DNA of 64,000 nucleotides from Armatimonas rosea (GTDB taxonomy: Bacteria; Armatimonadota; Armatimonadia; Armatimonadales; Armatimonadaceae): NCBI RefSeq assembly GCF_014202505.1, contig NZ_JACHGW010000001.1, positions 1,240,001-1,304,000 of the forward strand. The letters are read 5' to 3'. A model generated the notes under the pieces. The model was not told the DNA's origin and did not search any database. It was given only the letters and a program-made list of their open reading frames with translations. Both the position numbers and the translations under genes were made by a program. Shown here piece by piece: positions 41,681-50,843 of this stretch (position 1 is the first letter of the stretch; each line of letters opens with the position of its first letter).

Positions 41681-42685
41681 CTATTTCCGGTCGCCGTACC
41701 ATTTCTTGGTGAAGTTCTGGTAGTCGTCGCTGGCCTTGATCTTGCGCCACCAGGCCTCGTTGTCGACGTACCACTTCACGGTCTGCTCCAGCAGCACCTC
41801 AAAGTCGCGGCGGGGGGCAAAGCCAAGCGCCTCCATCTTCTCGGTGTTGAGGCTGTAGCGCCGGTCGTGGCCGGGGCGGTCGGTGACATAGCGGATGAGG
41901 GTCTCCGGCTTGCCCAGCGCGGCCAGGATTCCCTTGACCACGTCGATATTGTGCCGCTCGGAGCCGCCCCCGACATTGTAGATCTCGCCCGCCTTGCCCT
42001 GGTGCAGCGCGATATCCACCCCGATACAGTGGTCCAGCACCCACATCCAGTCGCGGACCTGCTTGCCATCGCCGTAGACCGGCAGCGGGATGTCCTGCAT
42101 GGCATTGGTGATCATCAGGGGAATCAGCTTCTCGGGGTAGTGGTAGGGTCCGAAGGTGTTGGAGCCGCGGGTGACAATCGTATTGAGCCCAAAGGTCACG
42201 TTGTAGGCACGGACCAAAAGCTCACCCCCCGCCTTGGCCGCCGAGTAGGGTTGGTTGGGCTCCAGCGGGTCGCCCTCCTTGAACTCGCCATCGGTGCTGC
42301 CGTAGACCTCGTCGGTGGAGACCTGGTGGAAGCGGACATGCTGGTGCTTGCGCGCGGCCTCCAGCAATACTCCAACCCCGTTGAAGTTGGTCTTCTGCGC
42401 GGTCTCGGGGTCGAGGATCGCGCGGTCGTTGTGGCTCTCGGCGGCGAAGTTGATGATGCAGTCGACATTGCGTGCGAGGTTGTCCACCAGCGCGGCATCC
42501 TCGATCCGGCCCTGGAAGAACGCGAAGCGCGGGTTGTCCCAGAGGTCGTGGAAGTTGTCGGTGTTACCGGCATAGGTCAGGGCATCGAGCACCCAGACCG
42601 TGTAGTCCGGGTACTTGTTCAGGAAGTAGCGCACGAAGTTAGAGCCAATAAACCCGGCCCCACCGGTCACAAGGAAGCGTTTCAT
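41681..42685 (-). CDS. rfbB: dTDP-glucose 4,6-dehydratase
   Basis: A 334-residue extended SDR making dTDP-4-keto-6-deoxyglucose, the rhamnose and deoxysugar precursor. VTGGAGFIGSNFVRYFL (6-22) binds NAD; STDEVYGS (about 125-132) and YSAAKAGGE (about 150-158, Tyr-x3-Lys) are catalytic; RGSNTFGPYHYPEKLIPLMI and RDWMWVLDHC are family marks. rfbA, rfbC and rfbD are not adjacent. GATAAT is 11 nt before the ATG. It is divergent from the PhyH gene. Confidence 0.96.
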   Translation of the reverse strand: MKRFLVTGGAGFIGSNFVRYFLNKYPDYTVWVLDALTYAGNTDNFHDLWDNPRFAFFQGRIEDAALVDNLARNVDCIINFAAESHNDRAILDPETAQKTNFNGVGVLLEAARKHQHVRFHQVSTDEVYGSTDGEFKEGDPLEPNQPYSAAKAGGELLVRAYNVTFGLNTIVTRGSNTFGPYHYPEKLIPLMITNAMQDIPLPVYGDGKQVRDWMWVLDHCIGVDIALHQGKAGEIYNVGGGSERHNIDVVKGILAALGKPETLIRYVTDRPGHDRRYSLNTEKMEALGFAPRRDFEVLLEQTVKWYVDNEAWWRKIKASDDYQNFTKKWYGDRK

Positions 42686-42728
42686 AGTTCAGAAGGATTA
42701 TCGGCCCGATGGAGGGAAATTGCAAACC

Positions 42729-43508
42729 ATGACACTGACGACAGACCAGATTCGCTTCTTTCACCTCAATGGATTTCTCTCTATCCCCACGCCCATCACC
42801 GACGAGACCGAGCTGGCGTGGATGCGCGAGGTCTACGACCGTATCTTTGCGCAGAAGGCGGGGCGGGAGTCGGGCGATCAGTTTGACCTGGGGGGCACCG
42901 ATGAAGACGGCAAGACCGAGGCGCTGCCGCAGATCCTAAACCCCGCTAAGTACGCCCCGGAGCTCCGAGACGGCAAGTACCTGGGGGTCGCCACGGAGAT
43001 CGTCCGCCAGCTCCTCGGCCCCGAGGTCTCGGTGGGAGTCGCCCACGCCATCTTCAAGCCCGCGGGCCACGGCGCCCCGACCCCGTGGCACCAGGACGAG
43101 GCCTACTGGGACCCGCAGTGGCAGTACAAGAATGTCTCGATCTGGATGCCGCTCCAAGAGGCGACTATCGAGAACGGCTGCCTCTGGTTCATGCCCGGGA
43201 GCCACGAGTGGGATGTCCAGCCGCACCAGCCGATCGGGGGCGATGTGCGCATCCACGGCCTGGAGATGCTGGACACCGCGTTCGCCAAAGACGCCATCGC
43301 GTGCCCCTTGCCCGCGGGTGGCATCACGATCCACCGCAACCGCACGGCGCACTATGCCGGAGCAAACACATCTGCGATTCCGCGCCGGGCGCTCATTCTG
43401 GGAGCCGGCCTGCCCAACAAACCCCGCCAGGGCGCAGCGCGTAGCTTTCCGTGGAATGAGATCAAAGAGACACCTCGTGAAGCTCGCGCGAAGGCAGCAC
43501 GTGGGTAG
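42729..43508 (+). CDS. Phytanoyl-CoA dioxygenase family protein
   Basis: A 259-residue Fe(II)/2OG oxygenase. TTDQIRFFHLNGFLSIPTPI opens the family, APTPWHQDEAYW gives the HxD ligands, NGCLWFMPGSHEW the core strand, and GGITIHRNRTAHYAGAN the distal His with the Arg. ATG 42729 is preferred, 12 nt after GGAGGG; a TTG at 42720 would be only 3 nt from it. It may act on small molecules such as ectoine- or antibiotic-type substrates, unknown. Paralogue of 13777-14445. Confidence 0.88.
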   Translation: MTLTTDQIRFFHLNGFLSIPTPITDETELAWMREVYDRIFAQKAGRESGDQFDLGGTDEDGKTEALPQILNPAKYAPELRDGKYLGVATEIVRQLLGPEVSVGVAHAIFKPAGHGAPTPWHQDEAYWDPQWQYKNVSIWMPLQEATIENGCLWFMPGSHEWDVQPHQPIGGDVRIHGLEMLDTAFAKDAIACPLPAGGITIHRNRTAHYAGANTSAIPRRALILGAGLPNKPRQGAARSFPWNEIKETPREARAKAARG

Positions 43509-43514
43509 AAGATG

Positions 43515-43670
43515 CCCGCCGGTTGTAGCGGCGGGACTAACGAGCGCTTCGCGCTACAAAGGCCGCTTCGGGCCATACCGAGTTACCTCGGAATTATGGG
43601 CGGCACGCCCTTTGTAGCCTAGGAACGAGGCTCTCCAGTCCCGCCCCTCCGACGGGCGGGACTAACGAGC
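43515..43670. repeat. Nested palindromic element bounded by 15-bp direct repeats
   Basis: GCGGGACTAACGAGC occurs at 43531-43545 and 43656-43670. Between lie CTACAAAGG (43554-43562) / CCTTTGTAG (43609-43617) and smaller stems (CCGAG/CTCGG, GGGCG/CGCCC). CCCGCCG/CGGCGGG at 43515-43535 leads in. The stop of the next gene is inside the right copy. No gene is visible in 43509-43661. Confidence 0.6.
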
Positions 43671-44075
43671 CGTCACAAGCTCGCGCTGCTGCACCTCGGC
43701 CTCTTCGTCGGCGAGGCCCACTTCGAGCGCGTCCCAGGTGCGGCGGGCCTCCCACCAGCCGGTGGTACCGTAGCGGCTGTGGACAATGGCCCACTTGCCG
43801 CGCAGGAGCTTGCCGTCGTTGAGGAGCCGCCCTTCGTAGCGCACGGGGAGGAGGCCACGCCGTTTTTGGCGGTAGACCTTGGTGAAGATTACCTCGTCGC
43901 CGACCTGCCGTGCGTGGTGGAGCACCGCCTCGCCCAGCGGGCCGTCGTCGAGGATCGTGCCGTGGAACATGCCATCAGGGCCGACTGCGGAGAACGTGGC
44001 CTCGAAGCCGCAGGGCTCGGGGAAGCCGCTATCGAAGTGGTACTCGCCCAGCCAGCCTCCCGCGACCGTCGCCAT
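43662..44075 (-). CDS. Beta-rich hypothetical protein
   Basis: A 137-residue protein. GGWLGEYHFDSGFPEPCGFEATFSA, GMFHGTILDDGPLGEA, DEVIFTKVYRQKRRGLLPVRYEG and LRGKWAIVHSRYGTTGWWEARR form alternating strands as in a lipocalin- or DUF1579-like barrel. ATG 44075 starts 7 nt after the peptidase stop; the longer frame to 44303 is out-of-frame antisense-like sequence. The stop codon lies in the palindromic repeat, so the last residues may be non-native. Function unknown. Confidence 0.6.
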   Translation of the reverse strand: MATVAGGWLGEYHFDSGFPEPCGFEATFSAVGPDGMFHGTILDDGPLGEAVLHHARQVGDEVIFTKVYRQKRRGLLPVRYEGRLLNDGKLLRGKWAIVHSRYGTTGWWEARRTWDALEVGLADEEAEVQQRELVTAR

Positions 44076-44082
44076 CGTGGCC

Positions 44083-45879
44083 CTATGCCCCCACCAGCGC
44101 GACAAACTGGTCGATCTCGGCGCGGACCACGTCCAGCGACCCGCTCCAGAAGGCCTCGCTCTCGATATCCAGCCCGAAGCGCTGGGCGAGCTCGGTGGCA
44201 TCGGCCATGCCGGTCTGGGAGAGGAGATCGTCGTAGGCGGACCGGAAGCGCTCGGGGGCTTGCTCGTACTGGGCGTAGAGGCCCAGCCCAAAGAGGAAGC
44301 CAAACATGTAGGGGAAGTTGTAGAACGCGGAGCCGTAGTAGTGGCCCTTCACCGCCCACATGTAGGGATGGAGCGCGTCGCTATCGAGGCCGTCGCCGTA
44401 GGTCTCGCGCTGTGCGGTGAGCATCAGCTCGCACAGCTCATCGGCGGAGAGATCGCGCTCCTTGCGCTTCTCGATCACGGCTTTTTCAAAGCGGAAGCGG
44501 CTGTCGATATCCACCACCACCTGGCAGGCGTTCTGGAGCGACGCCTCCAGGATCGCGAGGCGCTCCTCGGGGCCAGCGCTCTTGAGCGCGGCGTGCTTGA
44601 CAATGGTCTCACAGAAGATACTGGCTGTCTCGGCGAGGGTCATGGGGGTGCCGGACTGGAGGATCGTGCGGTCCTTGAGGCAGAGGTTGTGGTAGGCATG
44701 GCCCAGCTCATGGGCGAGGGTGCTGACCCCATCGAAGCTGGGGCGGTAGTTTTGCAGGATGCGCGACTCGCCCGGCCCGACACTGGAGCAGAACGCGCCA
44801 TCACGCTTGCCGGGGCGCGGCTCGGCATCGATCCAGTTCTCCGCGAAGGTCTTGCGGGCAAAGTCGCCCATCTTCTGGGAGTAGCTGTCAAAGTTCTCCC
44901 CGATAAAGACCTTGGCGGCCTCCCAGCTCCAGTCGCTCTCCGTGCCGCCCTCCACTTCCAGGGGAGCGAAGAGGTCCCACCAGGGAAGCGCCTCAGCACT
45001 GCTGACCTTTTTCGCCTTGGCCTTGAGGTAGCGGCGGAAGTCGGGGAAGGACTTCTCGGCGGCGGCGCGCATGGCATCGAGGGTGGCGCGGGTGATGGAG
45101 TTGTTGTTGCAGCAGAGCTCTAGGACATCGCTCCAGCCCCGGCGCTCGGCGAGCAGGCGGGTCTCGTGCTTGATGGAGTTCAGGGCAAAGGAGAGGGGCA
45201 GCGCCACGCCCTTCCAAGCTGCCAGCTCGGCATCGTAGGCCTGCTTGCGCACGGCGGCGCTCGGGTCGGTGGCGAGGGTGCGGATGACGCTCATCGGGGT
45301 GCTCTCGCCGTTGAACTCCAGGGTGAGCTGGCTGGTGATATCGTTGTGGAGCCGTGCCCACGCGCTACTACCCGAGAGCGAGAGGTTGGCGACCAGGTCC
45401 TCTTGTTCGAGCGGGAGCTGGTGCTCGGCGTAGATGCGCGCCTCCCGGACCCCGTAGGCGTGTGCCGCCGCGACCGCGGAGCGCGCGATCAGCGCCTCGC
45501 TATCGAGCGAGCCGATAAAGGCGGTGAAGCGGGTACTCAGGCTGGACAGCGGGACGAGCGCCCCGCGGAGCTCGCTGAGCTTGGCCTGCGCGGCGGCATC
45601 GCGGGAGTTGGTGGTCACGCGGAGCGCGACATAGGCACGTACCCGGCGCAGGTCGCTGTAGAGGGCGTTGAAGCCATGGGTTGCCGCCTCATAGGCCGCG
45701 ATATCGTCGTCGGTGGGCGTGGCTTCTGTTCGTGCGGTGATATTTTTCTCGGTAAAGAGTGTCTCCAGCCCCTGAAGCTGCGTGAGGACATCCGCGAAGG
45801 CTGCAGTGAACTCCGGGGTATCGAGCTCGGTGAAGAGGGGGGTGAGGTCCCAGTGCGGGAGAGCGTTAGACGTTGACAT
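44083..45879 (-). CDS. pepF: M3-family oligoendopeptidase
   Basis: A 598-residue cytoplasmic zinc peptidase degrading oligopeptides. It opens with LPHWDLTPLFTELDTPEF, and the helical bowl includes LSLSGSSAWARLHNDI. The active site is STLAHELGHAYHN (HExGH) with a Glu ligand in MTLAETASIFCE downstream. YNFPYMFGFLFGLGLYAQY is typical of PepF near the end. ATG 45879 chosen; upstream in-frame sequence (to 46185) is Pro/Arg-rich noise. TACAAT lies 8 nt upstream of the ATG. Confidence 0.95.
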   Translation of the reverse strand: MSTSNALPHWDLTPLFTELDTPEFTAAFADVLTQLQGLETLFTEKNITARTEATPTDDDIAAYEAATHGFNALYSDLRRVRAYVALRVTTNSRDAAAQAKLSELRGALVPLSSLSTRFTAFIGSLDSEALIARSAVAAAHAYGVREARIYAEHQLPLEQEDLVANLSLSGSSAWARLHNDITSQLTLEFNGESTPMSVIRTLATDPSAAVRKQAYDAELAAWKGVALPLSFALNSIKHETRLLAERRGWSDVLELCCNNNSITRATLDAMRAAAEKSFPDFRRYLKAKAKKVSSAEALPWWDLFAPLEVEGGTESDWSWEAAKVFIGENFDSYSQKMGDFARKTFAENWIDAEPRPGKRDGAFCSSVGPGESRILQNYRPSFDGVSTLAHELGHAYHNLCLKDRTILQSGTPMTLAETASIFCETIVKHAALKSAGPEERLAILEASLQNACQVVVDIDSRFRFEKAVIEKRKERDLSADELCELMLTAQRETYGDGLDSDALHPYMWAVKGHYYGSAFYNFPYMFGFLFGLGLYAQYEQAPERFRSAYDDLLSQTGMADATELAQRFGLDIESEAFWSGSLDVVRAEIDQFVALVGA

Positions 45880-45887
45880 GATGTCGG

Positions 45888-45893
45888 ATTGTA
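45888..45893 (-). promoter_or_regulatory. pepF -10 element, leaderless start
   Basis: TACAAT on the minus strand, 8 nt before the ATG at 45879. Confidence 0.5.
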
Positions 45894-45899
45894 CCCCAG

Positions 45900-45947
45900 A
45901 AGACCGCCCCCCTAACCCCCGCGCGGCGGGGGCTAGGAGGCGGTCTT
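45900..45947. repeat. GC-rich palindrome spanning the 3' end of the hydrolase gene
   Basis: AAGACCGCC (45900-45908) / GGCGGTCTT (45939-45947) enclose CCCCCGC (45916-45922) gcg GCGGGGG (45926-45932) and CTA/TAG. It likely stops transcription and supplies the TAG of the upstream gene. The core CCCCCGCG..GCGGGGGCTAGG recurs at 56695-56717. Confidence 0.65.
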
Positions 45948-46757
45948 GAGGAAAAGCTCGAAGTAGCTGCGCTTCATCAGGACGTCGTCGTGGAGGAGAT
46001 CGAGGGTGTGGATCAGCGTGGGGCGGCGCTGGCGGAGCGCCTTCTCGTCGAGGCCGGGCGCTTGTTCTAGGAGAGTCGCGACAGTCGCACCGTGTTTTTG
46101 CAGGAGGGTCTGGAGCTGGAAGTTCTCCGACGCTAAATGGGCAGTGAAGAGGCTGAGCAGGCGGTGGTTTCTCTGCGCACCCCACGCGGCAAAGACCTCC
46201 AGGCCACCGTAGGAGGCATCGAAGAGCAGGACATCCGAAATGTTTGGGGCGAGGCCGCCGTGCTCAAGAACCGCGCTGGTCACCTTGTAGCCGCCGCTGT
46301 GGGCACTGAGCGTCAGCTTCCCGATCCGCTCCGTGGGGATTTTTCCATCGGCCTTGAGAAACTGCGCGACCTCCCGGACCAGGCGCTCAAAGCCGCCCGC
46401 CTCTTCTAACTTCCCACAGCCCGAGTCGCTGGCGTCTTTGGGGCCTTGGGGGACGATCAAGATCGCATTGCGGCCACTGGCGGCGAGCTGTTTTCGGAGC
46501 GCGTGGTGCTCGATCACGTTGCTAACATGGTTTCCCCAGCCGTGAAAGTGGACAATAAAGTCCGTGCTCTGCGTAGGCGCAAAGCCCGCCGGAATCACCA
46601 GCCCGACCGTGCTATCGGCGTAGTGGGTCGCGGCATCGAAGAGCTTGCCCTGGTAGGTATGACCCTGGGCGCGGCTGGGGTGGGGGTAGGGCGCACCCGC
46701 AAACGGGCGGAGCAGGGTGAGCCCCTCGGGGGAGGTGAGCCAGGTCTGGTCGGACAT
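45933..46757 (-). CDS. Alpha/beta-hydrolase-like protein
   Basis: A 274-residue protein. FIVHFHGWGNHVSN (about 68-81) forms the oxyanion strand, LTLSAHSGGYKVTS (about 160) the nucleophile elbow (Ser in HSGG), and DVLLFDASYGG the acid strand; a late His in LIHTLDLLHDD may complete the triad. No signal peptide. Substrate unknown. The final codons and the stop are embedded in a palindromic repeat. TAGAAT is 6 nt upstream of the ATG, and the WD40 gene ends 9 nt upstream. Confidence 0.7.
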   Translation of the reverse strand: MSDQTWLTSPEGLTLLRPFAGAPYPHPSRAQGHTYQGKLFDAATHYADSTVGLVIPAGFAPTQSTDFIVHFHGWGNHVSNVIEHHALRKQLAASGRNAILIVPQGPKDASDSGCGKLEEAGGFERLVREVAQFLKADGKIPTERIGKLTLSAHSGGYKVTSAVLEHGGLAPNISDVLLFDASYGGLEVFAAWGAQRNHRLLSLFTAHLASENFQLQTLLQKHGATVATLLEQAPGLDEKALRQRRPTLIHTLDLLHDDVLMKRSYFELFLKTAS

Positions 46758-46763
46758 GCGATG

Positions 46764-46769
46764 ATTCTA
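46764..46769 (-). promoter_or_regulatory. -10 element of the hydrolase, leaderless start
   Basis: TAGAAT on the minus strand, 6 nt before the ATG at 46757. It overlaps the end of the WD40 gene. Confidence 0.45.
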
Positions 46770-47894
46770 CAGCGCCTTGCCAAGTAAGACAGGGATGTCA
46801 AGTGTATAGAGATGGATCTCGTCGCCATTGTAGGCGGGGTTTCGTCGTCCCTTTGCGGGGAGCGAGCCTATCGTCGCAAGGAGAGGAAGGTGGGGATGGA
46901 AGACGAGGTTCGATGTCCAGCCGTAGGCGAAGGGCTCGTGAATCAAGGCAAGCTGCGCTCCTGTTTCCACATGCCAGAGTCGCACATCGGGATTGAGGGA
47001 GGCAAGGAGTTGCCCGTCTGGAGAGAAGGCAAGGCTGGTGAGGTAGGGGATTTGCAAGGGCTTGTAGTAGTGTTGCAGTCGCTGGAGGATCTCGCCCGTT
47101 GCGACATTCCAGAGGGTGATGACATTGGCACTGCCTCCTTTGCGAACGAAGCTACAGTCGCTTGTGCTGGCGAGGGTGGTGCCGTCGGGGGAGAAGGCGA
47201 GGCAGTAGTAAGGACCGTTCGTCTCCTCGTTGAGTGTCTGAATCCCCTGTCCTGTCTTTGCGTCCCAGAGACGAATGGTTTTATCCTCGCTACCGCTTGC
47301 GAGGCACTGGCCATCGGGCGAGAAGAGTACGGTGTGGACCGCCTCGGTGTGTCCTGTCAGTCGCTGTTGTGGCTCGCCCGTTTCTGCATCCCAGAGACGG
47401 ATGGTCTGGTCTTTACTGGCGCTGGCAAGGGTCTTCCCATCAGGCGAGAAGGCTGCCTGATAGACATCGTCGGTGTGGGCCTCCAGGGTCTGGCGGTGCT
47501 CTCCTCTGCGGGCATCCCAGAGCTGTACCGTGTTGTCGTAGCTGGTGCTGACGAGGGTCTGGCCATCGGGAGAGTAGGCGACAGAGAGGACGCTCGCGGT
47601 ATGCCCTGTGAGAACTTGGCGGAGCTCTCCGGTCTTCGTGTCCCAGAGCCGGATTTTACTGTCCGCGCTGGCACTGGCAAGGGTGTCTCCCTCGGGCGCG
47701 AAGGCGATACGAAGAACGGTGCTGGCGGAGTCTTGCAGGCAGTGGAGGAGCCGGACGCCCTCGGGTAGCTCTTCGACGAGAAGCTCTCGGGGGCTGAAGG
47801 GCTCACGGGGTTTGCCGCAGCTTGTGCAAGCAGTGGCGCGCGGTACATAGGGAGTGTGGCACGCAAGACAGTGGGTGCGGGTGAATCGGGACAT
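46767..47894 (-). CDS. WD40-repeat protein with N-terminal zinc ribbon
   Basis: A 375-residue cytoplasmic scaffold. Residues 9-27 form a zinc ribbon (CLACHTPYVPRATACTSCG). About seven WD40 blades follow with the typical LASASxDxxIRLWDxxTGE core, e.g. LASASADSKIRLWDTKTGE and LASGSEDKTIRLWDAKTGQ. The last blades are degenerate. It starts 27 nt after the SARP-type regulator gene's stop and is probably its co-transcribed partner. Blade repeats are near-identical at DNA level, favouring recombination. Confidence 0.88.
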   Translation of the reverse strand: MSRFTRTHCLACHTPYVPRATACTSCGKPREPFSPRELLVEELPEGVRLLHCLQDSASTVLRIAFAPEGDTLASASADSKIRLWDTKTGELRQVLTGHTASVLSVAYSPDGQTLVSTSYDNTVQLWDARRGEHRQTLEAHTDDVYQAAFSPDGKTLASASKDQTIRLWDAETGEPQQRLTGHTEAVHTVLFSPDGQCLASGSEDKTIRLWDAKTGQGIQTLNEETNGPYYCLAFSPDGTTLASTSDCSFVRKGGSANVITLWNVATGEILQRLQHYYKPLQIPYLTSLAFSPDGQLLASLNPDVRLWHVETGAQLALIHEPFAYGWTSNLVFHPHLPLLATIGSLPAKGRRNPAYNGDEIHLYTLDIPVLLGKAL

Positions 47895-47920
47895 GGTTGA
47901 TGGCGCTAGAGTACCCTGTT

Positions 47921-50797
47921 TTAGGAGGCCAGCCAGTCGAGGGCAAGAGTGGCTGCATGTTCCAGGGAGTGAGGGGCTACTGGCGGATCGTGGAACTGCG
48001 CGGCGAGCTGGGCCTGGAGGTCGGCAAGCGCCTTGGTGTGCGGCGTGACACGGGACTGACGTCGTGGAGCGAAGGCGACGGTGGCAGCAAGGAGGATACC
48101 GGCGGGACGCTGCGGGCCGAGTAAAAGAGCGGCGAGCTCCAAGCCATGGGCGATCCCGACCCGGTCTCTCACTTCCAGAGCGGCGTGCAGGTACTCGGAT
48201 AGGTGTACGGCGGCAAGCTCCTGCTTTCCCTCACGCCGATCAAGGTCAAAAAGAGGGATCAAGAACTCATTGGCGAACAGAGGGTATTCGTTGACGAGAG
48301 ACTCTAGCCGCTCACGGACGCCTGAATAGTGCCCCTGCTCCATCCAGACGAGCAGGCGTTGTAGAATGAGGCGTCGGTCGGTGCGAATCCGCTCTGCCTG
48401 ATCGATCCAGTCGAGTGCTTCCTCCAGAGCGCCACTCTGTCGTGCGACCGTGGCGAGGTTTGTCAGGGTTGCAGCCTCCCACGATGTGTCCTCGGCCTGG
48501 CGGAAGCAGCGGAGGGCCTCGTGGGCAGCCTGCCGTGCGCCCGAGAGCTCGCCCAGAGAGAGCTGCACGGCGATCTTGAGGTAGTGGCCGCGGCCCTCCC
48601 AGCCGATATCCCCGAGCTCTTGGTCCAGCGCGATCGAGCGGTCGAGCTGCTCCAGGGCCTCGTCCTCCCGCCCGATCCGGTAGGCCATGTCCCCAAGGCG
48701 GCGGGTGAGGGTGGAGTAGAGCTGGGTCTTTGTGGTGGGAGCGAGGGCGAGGAGCGACTTGAGCTGGGAGTAGCCCTCAGCGTAGTAGCTCTTGTCGTAC
48801 CAAAACCAGTAGAGGTGCCGCGCCAGGAGCATTCCCTTCTCCAGGTTGCCGTCCGGGCTCCGGGACCAGTCGAGGGCACGGCGGAGGTTCTCCTGCTCGC
48901 GCTCGACCCGCTCCTGGTCCTCCTGCGCCTCGCTCTCTTCTAGGACGGCAGCGACGGAGCGGTAGTACTCTAGCTGGTGCTCCTGGATCGTGCGGCGCTC
49001 CGGGCAGCGCTCTAGCGCCTCGTGGGCGTACTCAAGGATCGTCTCCAGCATCCGGTAGCGTGTCTCGGTAGGGCCGTGCTCGACCACAACCAGGGACTTA
49101 TCGACAAGCGAGTACAGCAGCTCCTCCAGCTCGGGGAGCTCCACCACGGCCTCGGCGGCGGCGAGTGTCCAGCCCCCGGAGAAGACTGCGAGCCGCCGGA
49201 AGAGCACCTGCTCGGGTTCCGAGAGGAGGCTGTAGGACCAGTCGATCAGGGCGCGGAGGGTCTGGTGCCGGGAGAGGGCCGCCTTACTGCCCGTGGTGAG
49301 GAGCTGGAAACGATCTGCCAGCCGGGCCTCCACCTCTTGGACGGAGAGAGAGCGCACCCGGGCCGCCGCCATCTCAATGGCCAAAGGGAGCCCGTCGAGC
49401 TGGCGGCAGATCTGGGCCACGGACTCGGCGTTGCGGGTGGTGAGGGTGAAGCGCGGCGATACCTGGAGGGCACGCTCCACAAAGAGCTGGACCGCGCTGT
49501 ACTCCAGGAGCACCTGGGGGTTTTTCTCACGGGCCGCGGGAGGCAAGAGAGGCGGGAGCTGGAGGGGCAGGACGGGATAGACCTGCTCTCCGGTGATTCC
49601 TAAGGGCTCCCGGCTCGTGGTGAGCAGGACCACCTGAGGACAGCGGGTGAGCAAGAGCGCGGCAAGGCGACGGCACGCGGCGATCAGGTGCTCGCAGTTA
49701 TCGAGGACGAGCAGGGTGTTCGTGGTCAGCAGTGCTTGTACCAGGGTGTCGTCGAGGCTGAGGCCTGCCTCGGCCTTGAGCCCTAGCGTGCTGAGGACAA
49801 GCTGGGGGACGAGCTCGGGCTCGGTGAGGGGCGCAAGATCGATAAACCAGACACCCCCCGTAAACGCGGCGACATGCTGCTGCCCGACCGCGATCGAAAG
49901 GCGCGTCTTGCCAATCCCCCCAGGCCCCACGAGGGTCACGAGCCGGTTGCGCTTCAAGGCCACTCCCAGCTCCTGGAGTGCTTCCTCACGGTCGAGCAGG
50001 GCGGTCAGGGGGATCGGTAGGTAGCCGGGCGTGGCTTTGGGGGTAGGCGCGACGAGAGGCGGAGGGGCAGGGGGGCTCTTTTGCAGGGCATGGTAGAGCT
50101 GGACGGTCTCGGGCGCGGGCTCGACATTGAGCTCGTCTCTCAGCTTGCGGCGTAGCTCCTGGTAGACCTGCTGGAGCGCGGCGCGGTCGCCTGCCTGGGC
50201 GAGGGTCTCTAGCAGGGCGCGGTGGGCGCTCTCTCGGTAGGGATCTGCCTGGAGAAGCCGCCGGAGCCAGCCCACGGCAGCGCTGTGGGCCTGCACGGCG
50301 CGTGCCTGCTGGGCCAGGGTCTCTAGTAGCTGCAGATAGATCTGGGAGAGAGCTTCGCGCTCCCCGGAGGCCCACTCGTCTGGGCACTCGGGCAAGAGCG
50401 GCCCTTCGTAGAGCGCGACAGCACTCTCGTGGGCTCCCGGCTGCGTGGCCTGCACCCGAAACGCCTCGGTATCGACCCAGGTCTCCGCCACTGTCAGTAG
50501 CAGAGAGTGGGGCGTGGGAGAGACAAGGCAGCGACTGGCACTCCCCAGTGCCTTACGGAGCTCCACAAGGAGCTGGCGCAGGTTAAAGAGAGCCTTCTCG
50601 GAGACGCTCTCCGGCCAGAGGGTCTCGGCCAGCCAGGTGCGCTCGGTCTCTTTTCCTCGGCGTAGCGCCAGGAGGGCCAGTAGCCAGCGCGCCTTGCGTG
50701 AGGAAACTATCACGGGCCTTCCCTCGACGGTCAGGGCAAAGCGCCCCAGAAGCCAGAGACACAGGAGCGCAGGGGGAGAAGAGCTTGGGTGGGACAT
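47921..50797 (-). CDS. BTAD (SARP-like) STAND transcriptional regulator
   Basis: A 958-residue regulator. The N-terminal winged helix (about 12-95, LWLLGRFALTVEGRPVIVSSRKARWLLALLAL) is followed by the BTAD helical domain (about 115-240, VALYEGPLLPECPDEWASGERE, YRESAHRALLETLAQAGDRAAL). An NB-ARC ATPase follows: Walker A GPGGIGKTRL (about 292), Walker B TLLVLDNCEHLI, PQVVLLTTSREPLG and GLPLAIEMAAARVRSL. The last 350 residues are TPR-like. It resembles AfsR. The target may be the divergent MFS gene, whose upstream repeats fit SARP sites. Confidence 0.93.
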   Translation of the reverse strand: MSHPSSSPPALLCLWLLGRFALTVEGRPVIVSSRKARWLLALLALRRGKETERTWLAETLWPESVSEKALFNLRQLLVELRKALGSASRCLVSPTPHSLLLTVAETWVDTEAFRVQATQPGAHESAVALYEGPLLPECPDEWASGEREALSQIYLQLLETLAQQARAVQAHSAAVGWLRRLLQADPYRESAHRALLETLAQAGDRAALQQVYQELRRKLRDELNVEPAPETVQLYHALQKSPPAPPPLVAPTPKATPGYLPIPLTALLDREEALQELGVALKRNRLVTLVGPGGIGKTRLSIAVGQQHVAAFTGGVWFIDLAPLTEPELVPQLVLSTLGLKAEAGLSLDDTLVQALLTTNTLLVLDNCEHLIAACRRLAALLLTRCPQVVLLTTSREPLGITGEQVYPVLPLQLPPLLPPAAREKNPQVLLEYSAVQLFVERALQVSPRFTLTTRNAESVAQICRQLDGLPLAIEMAAARVRSLSVQEVEARLADRFQLLTTGSKAALSRHQTLRALIDWSYSLLSEPEQVLFRRLAVFSGGWTLAAAEAVVELPELEELLYSLVDKSLVVVEHGPTETRYRMLETILEYAHEALERCPERRTIQEHQLEYYRSVAAVLEESEAQEDQERVEREQENLRRALDWSRSPDGNLEKGMLLARHLYWFWYDKSYYAEGYSQLKSLLALAPTTKTQLYSTLTRRLGDMAYRIGREDEALEQLDRSIALDQELGDIGWEGRGHYLKIAVQLSLGELSGARQAAHEALRCFRQAEDTSWEAATLTNLATVARQSGALEEALDWIDQAERIRTDRRLILQRLLVWMEQGHYSGVRERLESLVNEYPLFANEFLIPLFDLDRREGKQELAAVHLSEYLHAALEVRDRVGIAHGLELAALLLGPQRPAGILLAATVAFAPRRQSRVTPHTKALADLQAQLAAQFHDPPVAPHSLEHAATLALDWLAS

Positions 50798-50843
50798 CTA
50801 GCAGAGGCTTATTTCCCGCCGAGGGGGTGAGATTCCTCGTTTT

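Noticed and set aside
46900-47800. Repeated 120-130-nt units as a repeat array
   Set aside because: These are WD40 blades of one protein.
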